Shown: positions 26,901 to 34,820, counted from the first letter of the stretch. The stretch is DNA of 64,000 nucleotides from Planctomycetota bacterium (GCA_002683825.1 NYUD01000091.1:1-64000), one strand, 5' to 3'. The notes: generated from the letters alone by a model not told the origin. A program made the numbers and translations.

Positions 26901-27005
26901 ATTCGCGAAGCCCTCGAGATCCGCGCGCTTCCAGCTGGTACGCCCGTGATACTCCGCCGGCGAGCCCTGCAGGAGAAGCGCGGCGAGGAGCAAGGTAGTC
27001 AACAA
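23964..27005 (-). CDS. Large secreted N,N-dimethylformamidase-like protein with carbohydrate-binding-like modules
   Basis: 1013 residues from a TTG start, with a short hydrophobic signal (1-17). The N-terminal 470 residues resemble the large subunit of N,N-dimethylformamidase: A-Y-N-S-Y-G-G, F-L-A-W-L-E-Q-E, D-V-D-L-H, G-H-H-A-Y-W-T-R-E-M-R and G-G-N-L-C-L-V. Two beta-sandwich modules begin N-L-I-R-N-G-G-F-E (about 485) and N-D-L-V-S-N-G-G-F-E (about 850), as in secreted carbohydrate-binding domains. The true enzyme is cytoplasmic, so amidase activity is doubtful; the domain may be a glutamine-amidotransferase-like fold reused outside the cell. It converges with efp across 6 bases. Confidence 0.75.
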   Translation of the reverse strand: MLTTLLLAALLLQGSPAEYHGRTSWKRADLEGFANRGSIRPGETLDFYVSSRSAYELELLRCGEFETVIQKAEDLPARLQPVSGDASQEGCHWEPSLRLTIPTSWRTGLYKARLRSRNSSIYEIPFVVRADVDGTHSKVLTLAPDITVQAYNSYGGQNAQLTPLGKRSPLLSFDRPSDAQSPGTIDRQWDLNFLAWLEQELGPLEFASDVDLHNEPGLLDSYNLLVLFGHHAYWTREMRDEVDAFVGNGGNLCLVASQVANWQVRLEDNGRRLLCHEKPWKDPLFKDPDPQVRRGVTTLFSTLPVFDPPETTFGLGFSHAGCAGSGRGETCPKLPITGQAARFPYFEGFGYYRRAQPSHPFFLRSGFDRSEADEALFGVRSFGTRADERTISLFGEIDGANLEGLPGGRVASRASGAPSNLQVLADGPAQCGFATLSSFRNRGTVLHTGSRGFLVSCADPNGSVPEVQSFLQTGLRSLMRARGNLIRNGGFERWEGDRPLHFGSTERLDRTTRASGGKLALELKTRRVAISQRVSIPQGTRTLHLTFFAKGTRSTAEVVLQTPDQELLSVPIGHGTNGFQYGRCKLAPGTSEIEVVIRKFTAGVLILDDFELLSDRRFRAKAWDSDSEAVTTTPLTIAAGRHAGGERLLVSCEARAPSGAGELRLLSRVGKAEDVLLGGASFSGDWQRVTFEAIDPHRGRRPAFHLELLPSKGSRVEVRSLHVFPLEVPGPAPRSLLLARTDEVSSEAPTDASFKRTRPLGELHAQPYMLTGWAQGEASIRIGTADSVFATREFRSTTPVALQEEFSPTDLKATASVTFEIPAGKQASLLNVRIRPKHEVIENDLVSNGGFEIRPTPQEVALRLDWSDRPPGWTTLERTQLRLDTSDPFRGECSLRIRSDSKNGGAQYLLAGHLPISQPLRLHAHIRTTRDVHATLHLMCTTLHSTRADRELASLAIPASEHWNALSLFATPDLTANPDLRVRGWIRIEVHEGTLWIDDLLVEADNPTLFSSF

Positions 27006-27062
27006 CGTGTCATTCTCAGATGCGCCTTCAAGAGACCATTGGGCGCACCGCTAGGGCATTGA

Positions 27063-27530
27063 CTAGCGAGCTTTCCAGGCCTCAGTGAGTTTCTCGACCT
27101 CGGGCCACTGCTCCACCGCCAGCGCCAAGTATAGCGTAACGTCATCGGGATCGAAGCGCTGATCGAGATCCTTGACTGCAGCTGCGATCATCTCGTCCTT
27201 TGGCGCAGCCGCATCGATGTTCTGGATCATTCCGTCCTCGTGCTCGACACCCGTGGCATCGAGGAACCCGGTGACCAGGTCCCTCTTCGTCTTGACGAGG
27301 TACGACCCGAAGAGCTCGTAGCAAAGCTCGGCATTGCGGTGCATGACGATGAGGCCGCGGGCCTTCTTCGCGCGCCGGTCCATGGGCAGTTTCTTGATCG
27401 CCTGGGGCCGGAATTTCATGGCCTTGGCCACTTCACCATCCAGTGGCCCGAAGCCCCTATCGCCCAGGGAGGTGTAGATTGCAAGGAACCGATCGTCAGA
27501 GAGTTTGTCGAGCTGTTCGAGAACCGCCAT
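27063..27530 (-). CDS. Hypothetical 155-residue protein
   Basis: I do not recognise the family. The protein is soluble, mixed charge and probably mostly helical, with a short basic stretch (M-D-R-R-A-K-K-A-R) near residue 50 and an acidic C-terminal half (D-D-V-T-L-Y-L-A-L-A-V-E-Q-W-P-E). There is no signal peptide, membrane segment or metal motif. Codon use is like its neighbours and the ATG at 27530 is the first in frame. It ends 57 bases before the start of the dimethylformamidase-like gene and may be its upstream operon partner. Confidence 0.7.
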   Translation of the reverse strand: MAVLEQLDKLSDDRFLAIYTSLGDRGFGPLDGEVAKAMKFRPQAIKKLPMDRRAKKARGLIVMHRNAELCYELFGSYLVKTKRDLVTGFLDATGVEHEDGMIQNIDAAAPKDEMIAAAVKDLDQRFDPDDVTLYLALAVEQWPEVEKLTEAWKAR

Positions 27531-27628
27531 GCACGACAGTCTAGCGTATGCGGTCCTTGGGGTCTTCGGGCACTCCCGCTAGGCTTGCGGTTCATGTGGG
27601 TCCCTCACCTCCTCGCGGCGCCTTCGGC

Positions 27629-28363
27629 ATGAACCGCCAGGACGCGACCTTCACTTTTCTGGCCGCCTTCTTCGTTGTCGTCCTGGTTTTGACCAACGTC
27701 GTCGGGGTCAAGCTCTTCCTGCTCTTTCCCGAAGGCCGCCCCGGCTGGATGCCCGGTGTGGGTCCGCTCACACTCACCGCCGGACTCGTCACCTATCCCC
27801 TGACCTTCCTTCTGACCGACCTCGTTTCCGAGCTTTGGGGCAAGCGGCGCGCCAACTTCATGGTCCTCATGGGTTTTCTCATGAGCCTCGTGATGCTGGC
27901 CATCATTCGCCTCGCCCTCGCCCTTCCTGCGAGCGATCTCTGGAACCACCGGGCCCTCGGCCTGGACGCCCAGGCCATGCAGCGGGCCTTCGAGGCCACC
28001 TTCTCCACGCAGGGATTGCTGCTCTTCGCCTCGATGCTCGCCTACCTGCTTGCCCAGCTCGCCGATGTTCGTCTCTACCATTTCTGGTGGCGCGTCACGA
28101 AGGGCAAGCACATGTGGATCCGGAACAACGGCTCCACGGCGATTTCTCAGCTGATCGACACCACCATCGTGAACGCAATTTTTCTCCGCGGCGCGCTGCA
28201 CATGGAGTGGGGGCAGATCGTCGAGATGATCGTGGCGGTCTACCTGTGCAAGCTCGTGCTGGCCGTGTTGGATACGCCCTTGCTTTATCTGGCGCGAAGT
28301 GTGCTGCGGCGCAGACTCGGGATTCAGGCGGAAGCAGCGCCGCTGCAGGCGCCGTTGGATTGA
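27629..28363 (+). CDS. yhhQ: Queuosine precursor transporter (VUT/YhhQ family)
   Basis: 244 residues with six predicted membrane helices. The family imports preQ0/preQ1 for queuosine synthesis. Landmarks seen are V-L-T-N-V-V-G-V-K near residue 20, the T-Y-P-L-T-F-L-L-T-D-L-V-S-E-L-W-G-K block after the second helix, and W-I-R-N-N-G-S-T-A-I-S-Q-L-I-D-T near residue 170. The ATG at 27629 begins directly before the first helix; upstream codons in frame are not family-like. No preQ1 riboswitch is evident in the 98-base leader. Confidence 0.9.
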   Translation: MNRQDATFTFLAAFFVVVLVLTNVVGVKLFLLFPEGRPGWMPGVGPLTLTAGLVTYPLTFLLTDLVSELWGKRRANFMVLMGFLMSLVMLAIIRLALALPASDLWNHRALGLDAQAMQRAFEATFSTQGLLLFASMLAYLLAQLADVRLYHFWWRVTKGKHMWIRNNGSTAISQLIDTTIVNAIFLRGALHMEWGQIVEMIVAVYLCKLVLAVLDTPLLYLARSVLRRRLGIQAEAAPLQAPLD

Positions 28364-28389
28364 TGCTTGGCGTTGCTTCGAATCCAGCC

Positions 28390-29994
28390 CTACCGCTCTC
28401 CCCTAGGCCACATCCAGGTCCCCACCGGGTTGCTCACGTGCGTCACAGAACCCCCATCGAGCTCCAAGAAGGCGTGGTGCAGCTGCATGTTTCCCAAGGC
28501 AGCCACGTATTCCACAGGCACGTCCATTGGGATCTCTGCACATCCATTCGCATCCAGTAACCCGAAGGACCCGCGTAACAATCCATGCGTCGGGGCCATC
28601 AACGTGACCTCGAAGTAGGCGTCCGGGTTCAACGGCAGTCTTTCCGTCCCCAGGCCAATGCCGGGGGACGTTCCCGTGTGCGTACCCAGCAGGAAGTATC
28701 GCCGTCCGGCGCTCGCAACGCCCCGGTCGATGGTCAGTGTGGATGACCCGGTGCTCAGCATCGTCCTTCCCTCGAGCCCACCGCAGTTCAACTCGTCTAG
28801 CGAAAACTCCAACGTCGTACCCAGGCGGCGAATCCCACGGTCCTCCAGGTTCGAAGCGATCAGGGCTCGATTCCCGGTAAGTGCCAGGCACTCGCCGAGT
28901 TTTTGCGACCAACTCTCGATACCGGGCTGGAGCGTATCGGCCTGCGACGAAATCCGGTCGGTCTGCGCCCACACGCCGTTTTGTTTCTGGTACACGAAGA
29001 CCATGGAGGGATCCCGTGCGAAGGAACCGACGATCATGCGGTCTCCCAAGACGGCGATCGAGCGCCCGAACTGCAGTTCGGGAGGCGCCGGGTCGCATAC
29101 GATTTTTTGAACCTCCCTCCATTCGCCGAGTGTCATTTCAAAGACGTACACGGCGCCGCTGTTCCAGGTGCCGACGTCCTCCCCCGTCGCTCCGATCGCC
29201 AGAGTCGTTCCGTCGAAACCGATCGAGGATCCGAAGAAGTCGTTCCCGCTCCCGTCGCTCGGGGTGATCTTCTGCAGCTCTTGCCAGACGGGTCCCGCGG
29301 TGTGTTCGAACAGATGCACCGCACCGGCCGCATCGCCGTTCTCGTCGTCGCCGGTCGCGGAGACGGCGAGGATTCTGTCGGCGTAGGCGAGCTCTTCCCC
29401 GAAGTGCAGATGGCTTTCGAGTGGAAGGGGGGACAGCTTGGCGGTGGTTGTCCACAGGCCGTCTTGTTTCCCGAAGATGTGGACCGATCCCGTGTCGATT
29501 CCGAATTCGTCATCCCGGGGAAAACCGACGGCGACGAAGTCCTCACCCACGGCCAGACCGGCCGGATAGCTCGTCGCCGCGCCGGTCGCCTTGAGGCGCG
29601 TGCGGAGCCACTCCGTGCCCACTTCCTCGAAGACGTACAGTCCTGTGGCCGGACCAAAGTGGTGAGGTGAGGTTGCGACCACTCCCGCCGGCCCTGCGCC
29701 GATGTTCATGCCCGTGCGCACAGAGGTCTCGACCCCGTCCGGGACCAGCCGGTCCTTGACGAACCAGTTTGCGCCGGTGCGTTCGAAGAGGAGCACAGCC
29801 GCCTCCGGTTCGCGATCGGACGTTTCGCCATAGGCACCGACGAAAAGGCGATTCCCCAGGAGGGCGAAGTCCCTTCCGAAGCGGCTTGAAGTGCGCGCAT
29901 CGTCCGAGCCCGTTTCCGTGCTCATGCATTGCGCGTATCCGATTCCATGAAGGATCAGGGAACCTGCGAGCAGGGTCGGAAGGAATTTCGACAT
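28390..29994 (-). CDS. Secreted FG-GAP repeat protein
   Basis: 534 residues. The ATG at 29994 gives a signal peptide of about 22 residues (ending Y-A-Q). Repeats of about 55 residues follow, each with F-G-x-x-(I/L/F)-x-x-x-x-x-x-L-x-(I/V)-G-A and V-x-(L/V)-F-E, the FG-GAP beta-propeller pattern (for example D-F-F-G-S-S-I-G-F-D). The last about 135 residues form a separate beta-rich module resembling one in the PKD protein at the window start. Convergent with the YhhQ gene. Function unknown; extracellular binding is the usual role of such propellers. A 7-bp hairpin lies just before the start codon. Confidence 0.85.
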   Translation of the reverse strand: MSKFLPTLLAGSLILHGIGYAQCMSTETGSDDARTSSRFGRDFALLGNRLFVGAYGETSDREPEAAVLLFERTGANWFVKDRLVPDGVETSVRTGMNIGAGPAGVVATSPHHFGPATGLYVFEEVGTEWLRTRLKATGAATSYPAGLAVGEDFVAVGFPRDDEFGIDTGSVHIFGKQDGLWTTTAKLSPLPLESHLHFGEELAYADRILAVSATGDDENGDAAGAVHLFEHTAGPVWQELQKITPSDGSGNDFFGSSIGFDGTTLAIGATGEDVGTWNSGAVYVFEMTLGEWREVQKIVCDPAPPELQFGRSIAVLGDRMIVGSFARDPSMVFVYQKQNGVWAQTDRISSQADTLQPGIESWSQKLGECLALTGNRALIASNLEDRGIRRLGTTLEFSLDELNCGGLEGRTMLSTGSSTLTIDRGVASAGRRYFLLGTHTGTSPGIGLGTERLPLNPDAYFEVTLMAPTHGLLRGSFGLLDANGCAEIPMDVPVEYVAALGNMQLHHAFLELDGGSVTHVSNPVGTWMWPRGER

Positions 29995-29998
29995 GGAT

Positions 29999-30017
29999 AG
30001 AGGCGTCAAGCGCCTCT
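29999..30017 (-). promoter_or_regulatory. Hairpin immediately upstream of the FG-GAP gene start
   Basis: On the coding strand AGAGGCG-CTTGA-CGCCTCT forms a perfect 7-bp stem with a 5-base loop, ending 4 bases before the ATG at 29994. It covers the place where a ribosome binding site would be and has no T-run after it, so it is not a normal terminator. It could limit initiation. No experimental support. Confidence 0.35.
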
Positions 30018-30096
30018 CCCGAGCGCTGGACAGCTTCTGCTCCAAGCCTACCCCGTTGCCAAAGCGGACGCGGGAGCGGAGCGGTGTCCGCGCCTG

Positions 30097-30543
30097 TCAG
30101 TGGCCGTCGACCGCGACGATCTCGACGTCGAAGGTCACTTTTTGCCCGGCCAGCGGGTGGTTGGCATCCAGTACCACCTCTTCAGGCCGAATTTCGATGA
30201 CACGGAACTCCATGTCGCCGTCATCGACGTCCGCGCCGTCGTCGTCGGTCAACACGACAGGAACCATGTCGCCCTTGCTCACTTCCTCCGGCAGCTCGCT
30301 GCGCGGAACCGAGATCAGTCCTTCGGGAAGGTAGGGGCCGAAGGCATCCGTTCCCTCGAGTTCGATGCACAGCTTCTCACCATCCTTTTTGCCCTCGAGG
30401 GCCTTTTCCAGTCCGATGGGAATCTCGCCATTGCCCTGAATGAACTCGGCGGGTTCCACGCCTGCGCTCGATTCGAACAGTTCGCCCTCCTCATCGAAGA
30501 GCTGATAGTGGATTCGTACCGAAGTTCCGGAAGCGATCTGCAT
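30097..30543 (-). CDS. slyD: FKBP-type peptidyl-prolyl isomerase, SlyD-like
   Basis: 148 residues. SlyD-type layout: an FKBP core with an inserted chaperone flap (about residues 60-120), the opening V-x-I-H-Y-Q-L, G-L-E-K-A-L-E-G, and the closing L-D-A-N-H-P-L-A-G-Q-x-x-T-F-D-V-E-I. The His/Cys-rich metal-binding tail of E. coli SlyD is absent, so nickel delivery is not implied. Its ATG directly follows the speA stop (30544-30546) with no gap, so it is co-translated with the arginine decarboxylase. Confidence 0.92.
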   Translation of the reverse strand: MQIASGTSVRIHYQLFDEEGELFESSAGVEPAEFIQGNGEIPIGLEKALEGKKDGEKLCIELEGTDAFGPYLPEGLISVPRSELPEEVSKGDMVPVVLTDDDGADVDDGDMEFRVIEIRPEEVVLDANHPLAGQKVTFDVEIVAVDGH

Positions 30544-32514
30544 TTAGGCTCCTCCACCTTCCAGGTCATGGGGGGCTGGATTCAATGCTTCGGGAAGCAT
30601 GAGATAGGTATAGCTCGAAAGGCCCGCTTCGAAGCGCTTCAGGAGAGTGCCGGAATCCTCGAGACTGATACGATCCTCGTCGATCGCCAGTTCGATCTGC
30701 TTGCGCAGTGACGCGACGAGATCCGAGCGGAAATATTCTACATAGGAGAGCACCTCGTCGACCTTGTCGCCCGCGACAAAGTGCGAAAGCTGGGGCCGGC
30801 CGCCGCCGTTGATGTCGACGTGCACGACGTGCGTGTCTCCGAAGAGGTTGTGCAGGTCGCCGAGGATCTCCTGGTAGGCGCCGATGAGGAAAAAACCCAG
30901 GTAGTACCGCTCGCCTTCCCGCAGGGAGTGGAGTTCCAGGGCAGGCTTGACGTCCTTCAGCCCGATGAAGCGATCCAGCTTGCCGTCCGAGTCGCAGGTG
31001 ATGTCCGCCAGAACGGCGCGTCGGGTGGGCTCCTCCGCGTTTCTGTGCAGCGGGAGCACGGGGAACAGCTGCCGAATAGCCCACGCGTCGGGCATCGACT
31101 GGAACACGGAGAAGTTGAGGTAGTACGTGTCCGCCATGTCGCGCTCGAGGTGTTCGAGTTCCTCGGGCACATAGTCCAAAGTGCGCGTGATGCGCAGGAT
31201 CTTCTCGCAGGTGCGCCAGAAGAACTCCTCGATGCGTGAGCGATCCTTCAGGCTCAGCTGGCCCACGTTGAAGAGCGTCATACCCTCATCACGCAGCTCG
31301 ATAGCATCGTGATAGCACTCCTGGAAGTTCTTCGCGTTGACCATCGCACAGACTTCGGCGAAGTTCTGGATCGTGTCGTGCTCCTCGGGCGCGGTGGCGG
31401 TCGGCACGCCGACGCTGGAAAAATCGCTGACCCCGACGACCTCCGACACGAGCACCGCGTGGTGAGCCGTCAACGCGCGGCCGGACTCCGACAGGATTGT
31501 CGGCTCCTCGATTCCGGCCTCTGCGCAGGCGTCCTTCACCTGATAGACCACGTCGTTGGCGTATTCTTGAATCGAGTAGTTCATGGACGACTCGAAGGCT
31601 GTCTTGGATCCGTCGTAGTCTATGCCCAGGCCGCCGCCGACATCGAAGAAGCGAATCGGTGCGCCGAGTGCACGCAAACTTGTCAGGGTGCGGGTCGCTT
31701 CCCCCAGGGCATTCTTGATGGAGCGGATGCGCGTGATCTGGCTACCCAGGTGGAAGTGCAGGAGCTCCAGGCAACCGAGCATATCCTTGTTCTCGAGCTC
31801 TTCGACCATCAAGACGATTTGGCGCGTCGTGAGGCCGAACTTCGAGCGATCCCCTCCTGAATCCTTCCAGCGTCCGGCGCCGCGTCCGCCGAGTTTTGTC
31901 CGAATACCTATGTTCGGACGGATGCCTAGCTCGTCCGCCGCTTTCAGAATCGTCGTCAGCTCGCTGGCCTTCTCGACCACGAGGACCGGGTGCGTTCCCA
32001 GTCGCGAGGTCAGAAGCGCCGTCTCCACGTAGTCGACGTCTTTGTAGCCGTTGCAGATCAGGAGCAGTCCCTTCTTGGCGTACTGGCCCATGACGGCGAG
32101 CAGCTCCGGTTTGCTTCCCACCTCGATCCCCATGTCGAACCTCTCGCCTTCCGCGACCAGGACGTCGACCAGATGGCGCTGTTGATTCACCTTGAAGGGG
32201 AAGACGCAGCGATAGGGGGCGGTGTAGCCGTACTCACGGCGGGCGGTGTTGAACGCATGGTGAATCTCGCGCACGCGCCCACGCAGGATGTCGTTGAAGC
32301 GCAACAGGATCGGAGCGTCGACCCCCCGTTTTCGGATCTGGCCGATCAGTTCGAACAGATCGAGTTCGGGGACGTCTTGAGCGCCCGCTCCCACAGGGGC
32401 GTGGCCGTCAGGTCGGACCACGACGTTGCCGTCGCGGTTGATGGCGAAGAAGCCCCCGCTCCAGTTCGGAACGTTGTACAACGTTTCTGCGTCGAGGTGG
32501 CTCCAGTTCCCCAT
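30544..32514 (-). CDS. speA: Biosynthetic arginine decarboxylase
   Basis: 656 residues, matching the long SpeA form (about 630-660). It makes agmatine from arginine, the first step to putrescine. The fold-III PLP lysine is K108 in F-P-F-K-V-N-Q-Q, and the conserved G-G-L-G-I-D-Y-D-G-S and L-S-E-S-G-R-A follow. The N-terminal Y-N-V-P-N-W-S-G-G-F-F-x-I-N is typical. No agmatine-processing gene is seen nearby. SlyD follows directly. Upstream lies a 258-base gap with two hairpins. Confidence 0.95.
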   Translation of the reverse strand: MGNWSHLDAETLYNVPNWSGGFFAINRDGNVVVRPDGHAPVGAGAQDVPELDLFELIGQIRKRGVDAPILLRFNDILRGRVREIHHAFNTARREYGYTAPYRCVFPFKVNQQRHLVDVLVAEGERFDMGIEVGSKPELLAVMGQYAKKGLLLICNGYKDVDYVETALLTSRLGTHPVLVVEKASELTTILKAADELGIRPNIGIRTKLGGRGAGRWKDSGGDRSKFGLTTRQIVLMVEELENKDMLGCLELLHFHLGSQITRIRSIKNALGEATRTLTSLRALGAPIRFFDVGGGLGIDYDGSKTAFESSMNYSIQEYANDVVYQVKDACAEAGIEEPTILSESGRALTAHHAVLVSEVVGVSDFSSVGVPTATAPEEHDTIQNFAEVCAMVNAKNFQECYHDAIELRDEGMTLFNVGQLSLKDRSRIEEFFWRTCEKILRITRTLDYVPEELEHLERDMADTYYLNFSVFQSMPDAWAIRQLFPVLPLHRNAEEPTRRAVLADITCDSDGKLDRFIGLKDVKPALELHSLREGERYYLGFFLIGAYQEILGDLHNLFGDTHVVHVDINGGGRPQLSHFVAGDKVDEVLSYVEYFRSDLVASLRKQIELAIDEDRISLEDSGTLLKRFEAGLSSYTYLMLPEALNPAPHDLEGGGA

Positions 32515-32772
32515 AGGGACCTTTCCCCCGAGGTCGGGGGTGAGAGAGGCGGACCCCTCCCCAAAAAGGCGCGCCAGTGTAGCGTCGGAGCCGGTAATTG
32601 GCGCTCGGGCAGGTAGGGGAGGCTCCCCCGATCCCCCTACAGGCCGGGGGAGCCTCGGACACAGCGCTCTCTCGCGCTAGATGGGGCTGGGCATGGGAGT
32701 CAAACCTCGTTCGGGCTCGGCTGGGATTGAAGAGCCTCGGCGCTTGGCGATCAAAGGACCGGGAGGGCACCT
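32515..32772. other. 258-base gap between dus and speA with strong hairpins
   Basis: Two inverted repeats stand out: CCCCCG-AGGT-CGGGGG near 32530-32545, and a perfect 12-bp stem at 32619-32630 / 32645-32656. No convincing open frame or known riboswitch. It may combine the dus 3' end and the speA leader. Confidence 0.5.
32619..32656. repeat. Perfect 12-bp inverted repeat
   Basis: GAGGCTCCCCCG (32619-32630) pairs exactly with CGGGGGAGCCTC (32645-32656) around a 14-base loop. Neither side is followed by a T-run, so an intrinsic terminator is unlikely. It lies about 105 bases upstream of the speA start on the minus strand and 117 bases after the dus stop. Confidence 0.6.
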
Positions 32773-33825
32773 TTAGCGCTCATGGATGCTCCGCCCATGC
32801 TCCCGCTGTGCCCCCCTTCGACAGGTTAGGTCGCCAAGAAGTTCCCCCGAATCCGCACGATTTCTTCCGATTTCTTCGCCCCCGAGGGCCCGCTCCAGTC
32901 GGGCCATCAGGGCCTCTGGATTTTCCTCTCGCAGCCAGGAAAGCCGGTTGTCGTCCGTCACGAGGCCCCCCGCGGTCCAGTACCTCAAGAGTTGTTTGAC
33001 CCGTCGCAGGGCGCTTTCGAGGGTGCAGGCGCCTCGATCCATGAGGCCGGCCGCGTAATCGATCAGGAAGCGCGCGGCCTCCCCCCGGCTCACCCCGCCC
33101 CCCGAGAAGATCCACGGGTCCGCCAGGGCCGCCCGCCCGACCATCGCCAGGGCACACCCGGTCGTTCGCCGAAGCCGCTCGAGGTCCCCGTATTCGTGAA
33201 TTCCTCCGTTGCCGCAGACCGGAATCGAGACGGCCCCGACGGCCCGCTCGAGCCGTCGCCAGTCGGCCGCCACGCTGTAGCCCTCCCTGCGGGTCCGGGC
33301 GTGCACGATCAACAGGTCCGCGCCGCCCCCCTCCACCGCCCGGGCGAGTGCCTCGACGTTGCGGTCGTCCTCGCCCCCCGCGCGAATCTTGGCGCTGAGG
33401 GGCGTCTCCTCCCCGATGGCCTTTCGAACCGCACGGACGAGCTCCTCCACCCGTGCCGGCTCGTCCAGAAGCGCCGCCCCCGCACAACCGCGTAGGGCCC
33501 CCTTGGCCGGGCAACCGAAGTTGAGATCGATCAGGGGGGCTGAGATCTCGACCGCGCGGGCGGCCGTCTGCGCCATCGCCTGGGCGTCCGAGCCCATGAG
33601 TTGCAGCCCGACCGGTTGGGGAAAGCGCTTTTCACCCAGGTGGGCCGAAAGCACGCGCCTGGGCAGGGGGGTCCGCACGACACGACAGAATTCGGTGAAC
33701 GTTCCCCCCAGGGCCCCGGGGCCGTTGCGTTCCAGCACACGCTCCCGAAACGAGGGCTCGGTCACACCCTGCATCGGCGCGAGCAGGTAGGGCGAGGTAA
33801 ACGGGAGTTTTTGTCGCGCCGTCAC
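32773..33825 (-). CDS. tRNA-dihydrouridine synthase
   Basis: 350 residues from a GTG start. A TIM-barrel flavoprotein that reduces uridines in tRNA D-loops. Seen: L-A-P-M-Q-G-V-T-E (FMN site, about 15), L-N-F-G-C-P-A-K-G with catalytic Cys105, K-I-R-A-G near residue 145, H-A-R-T-R and G-N-G-G-I. The DusB/DusC subgroup cannot be fixed by eye, so no symbol is given. It is divergent from the threonine dehydratase gene with only 17 bases between the starts, so each promoter must lie within or overlap the other gene. Confidence 0.92.
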   Translation of the reverse strand: MTARQKLPFTSPYLLAPMQGVTEPSFRERVLERNGPGALGGTFTEFCRVVRTPLPRRVLSAHLGEKRFPQPVGLQLMGSDAQAMAQTAARAVEISAPLIDLNFGCPAKGALRGCAGAALLDEPARVEELVRAVRKAIGEETPLSAKIRAGGEDDRNVEALARAVEGGGADLLIVHARTRREGYSVAADWRRLERAVGAVSIPVCGNGGIHEYGDLERLRRTTGCALAMVGRAALADPWIFSGGGVSRGEAARFLIDYAAGLMDRGACTLESALRRVKQLLRYWTAGGLVTDDNRLSWLREENPEALMARLERALGGEEIGRNRADSGELLGDLTCRRGAQREHGRSIHER

Positions 33826-33842
33826 CGTATCCTCCCGGGACG

Positions 33843-34820
33843 ATGGATGCGTTGAGGATCGCCCTTGGAATCGACATCGCGAGCGCCGCCGAACGACTGG
33901 AGGGGCACGTTCGGCACACGCCGCTCGAGTCCTTCGATATTGCGGATTCGAGGATTCACCTGAAGCTCAAGCTCGAGTGCGAGCAGGAAACCGGCGCCTT
34001 CAAGGCGCGCGGTGCGGTCAACCAGATTCTATCGCTCACGCCTGAGGAGCGCGCTGCCGGCGTCTGCGCCACGAGTTCGGGCAACCACGGCCGGGCCCTG
34101 GCCTGGGCCGCGCGGCGGGCGGGGGTGAAGACCACCCTTTTCATGCCCCACGACGTGTACGCGACCAAGCTCGAGGCCTGTCGCGCCGAGGGGGCGGAGG
34201 TGGTTCTGTGCGCGAGTCGCGCCACCGCCGAAGAGGAGTGTGCCCGGCACGTCGGGGATGGGGCGATCCTGATCCATCCCTACGACGCGGACCGCACGAT
34301 CGAGGGGGCGGGGACGGTGGGCTGGGAGATCGCCGAAGACTGGCCCGAGGTCGAACTCGTGCTCTTTCCCGTCGGTGGCGGCGGGATGCTGGCGGGATCC
34401 GCTCTGGCCATCGCCCGGCGCCTGGGCGATGAGGTGGCCGTGCTCGGCGTCGAGCCCGTGGGATCTGCGAACATGTCCCGCGCCATGGCCGAGGGAAAGC
34501 CCGTTGCGATCGACCCGATCGAAACGAGCGTGCAAGGGTTGTGTCCGATCGAGGTCGGCGTGCGCAATCTCGGGCTGTGTCAGCGGTACGTGGAGGGCAT
34601 GGTGCAGCTGAGCGACGAGGAAATCTACGCGGGCCAGCGCGAGCTCGTGCGCGCGGGCTACACGGTAGAGCCGGCCGGCGCTGCTGCGTTCGCCGCCGTG
34701 CTTCACCGGGCCCTGCCCGATGAACTTCTCGAAGGTCGAACCAGTTCCTATCCGTTGCGTACGGTGTGCGTCCTTTCCGGAGGCAATGCCGATCCGGAGC
34801 AACTGGAAACGCTGAAGTGA
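33843..34820 (+). CDS. Threonine dehydratase / serine racemase family PLP enzyme
   Basis: 325 residues, fold-type II. PLP lysine K54 in T-G-A-F-K-A-R-G-A, the S-S-G-N-H-G-R-A substrate loop near residue 78, and the phosphate-binding V-G-G-G-G-M-L-A-G. It lacks the C-terminal ACT-like regulatory domain of IlvA, so it is a short catabolic-type threonine ammonia-lyase or a serine racemase or dehydratase; sequence alone does not decide. Its TGA overlaps the GTG of the next gene (GTGA at 34817-34820). Confidence 0.9.
   Translation: MDALRIALGIDIASAAERLEGHVRHTPLESFDIADSRIHLKLKLECEQETGAFKARGAVNQILSLTPEERAAGVCATSSGNHGRALAWAARRAGVKTTLFMPHDVYATKLEACRAEGAEVVLCASRATAEEECARHVGDGAILIHPYDADRTIEGAGTVGWEIAEDWPEVELVLFPVGGGGMLAGSALAIARRLGDEVAVLGVEPVGSANMSRAMAEGKPVAIDPIETSVQGLCPIEVGVRNLGLCQRYVEGMVQLSDEEIYAGQRELVRAGYTVEPAGAAAFAAVLHRALPDELLEGRTSSYPLRTVCVLSGGNADPEQLETLK

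Noticed and set aside
27531-27628. Possible preQ1 riboswitch before the queuosine-precursor transporter
   Set aside because: The short leader lacks the A-rich tail and stem-loop of known preQ1 classes.
34766-34816. Upstream start for the 34817 sulfatase-like gene
   Set aside because: It would overlap the dehydratase gene by 55 bases and place charged residues before the lipoprotein signal. The GTG at 34817 gives a clean signal and the common GTGA overlap.
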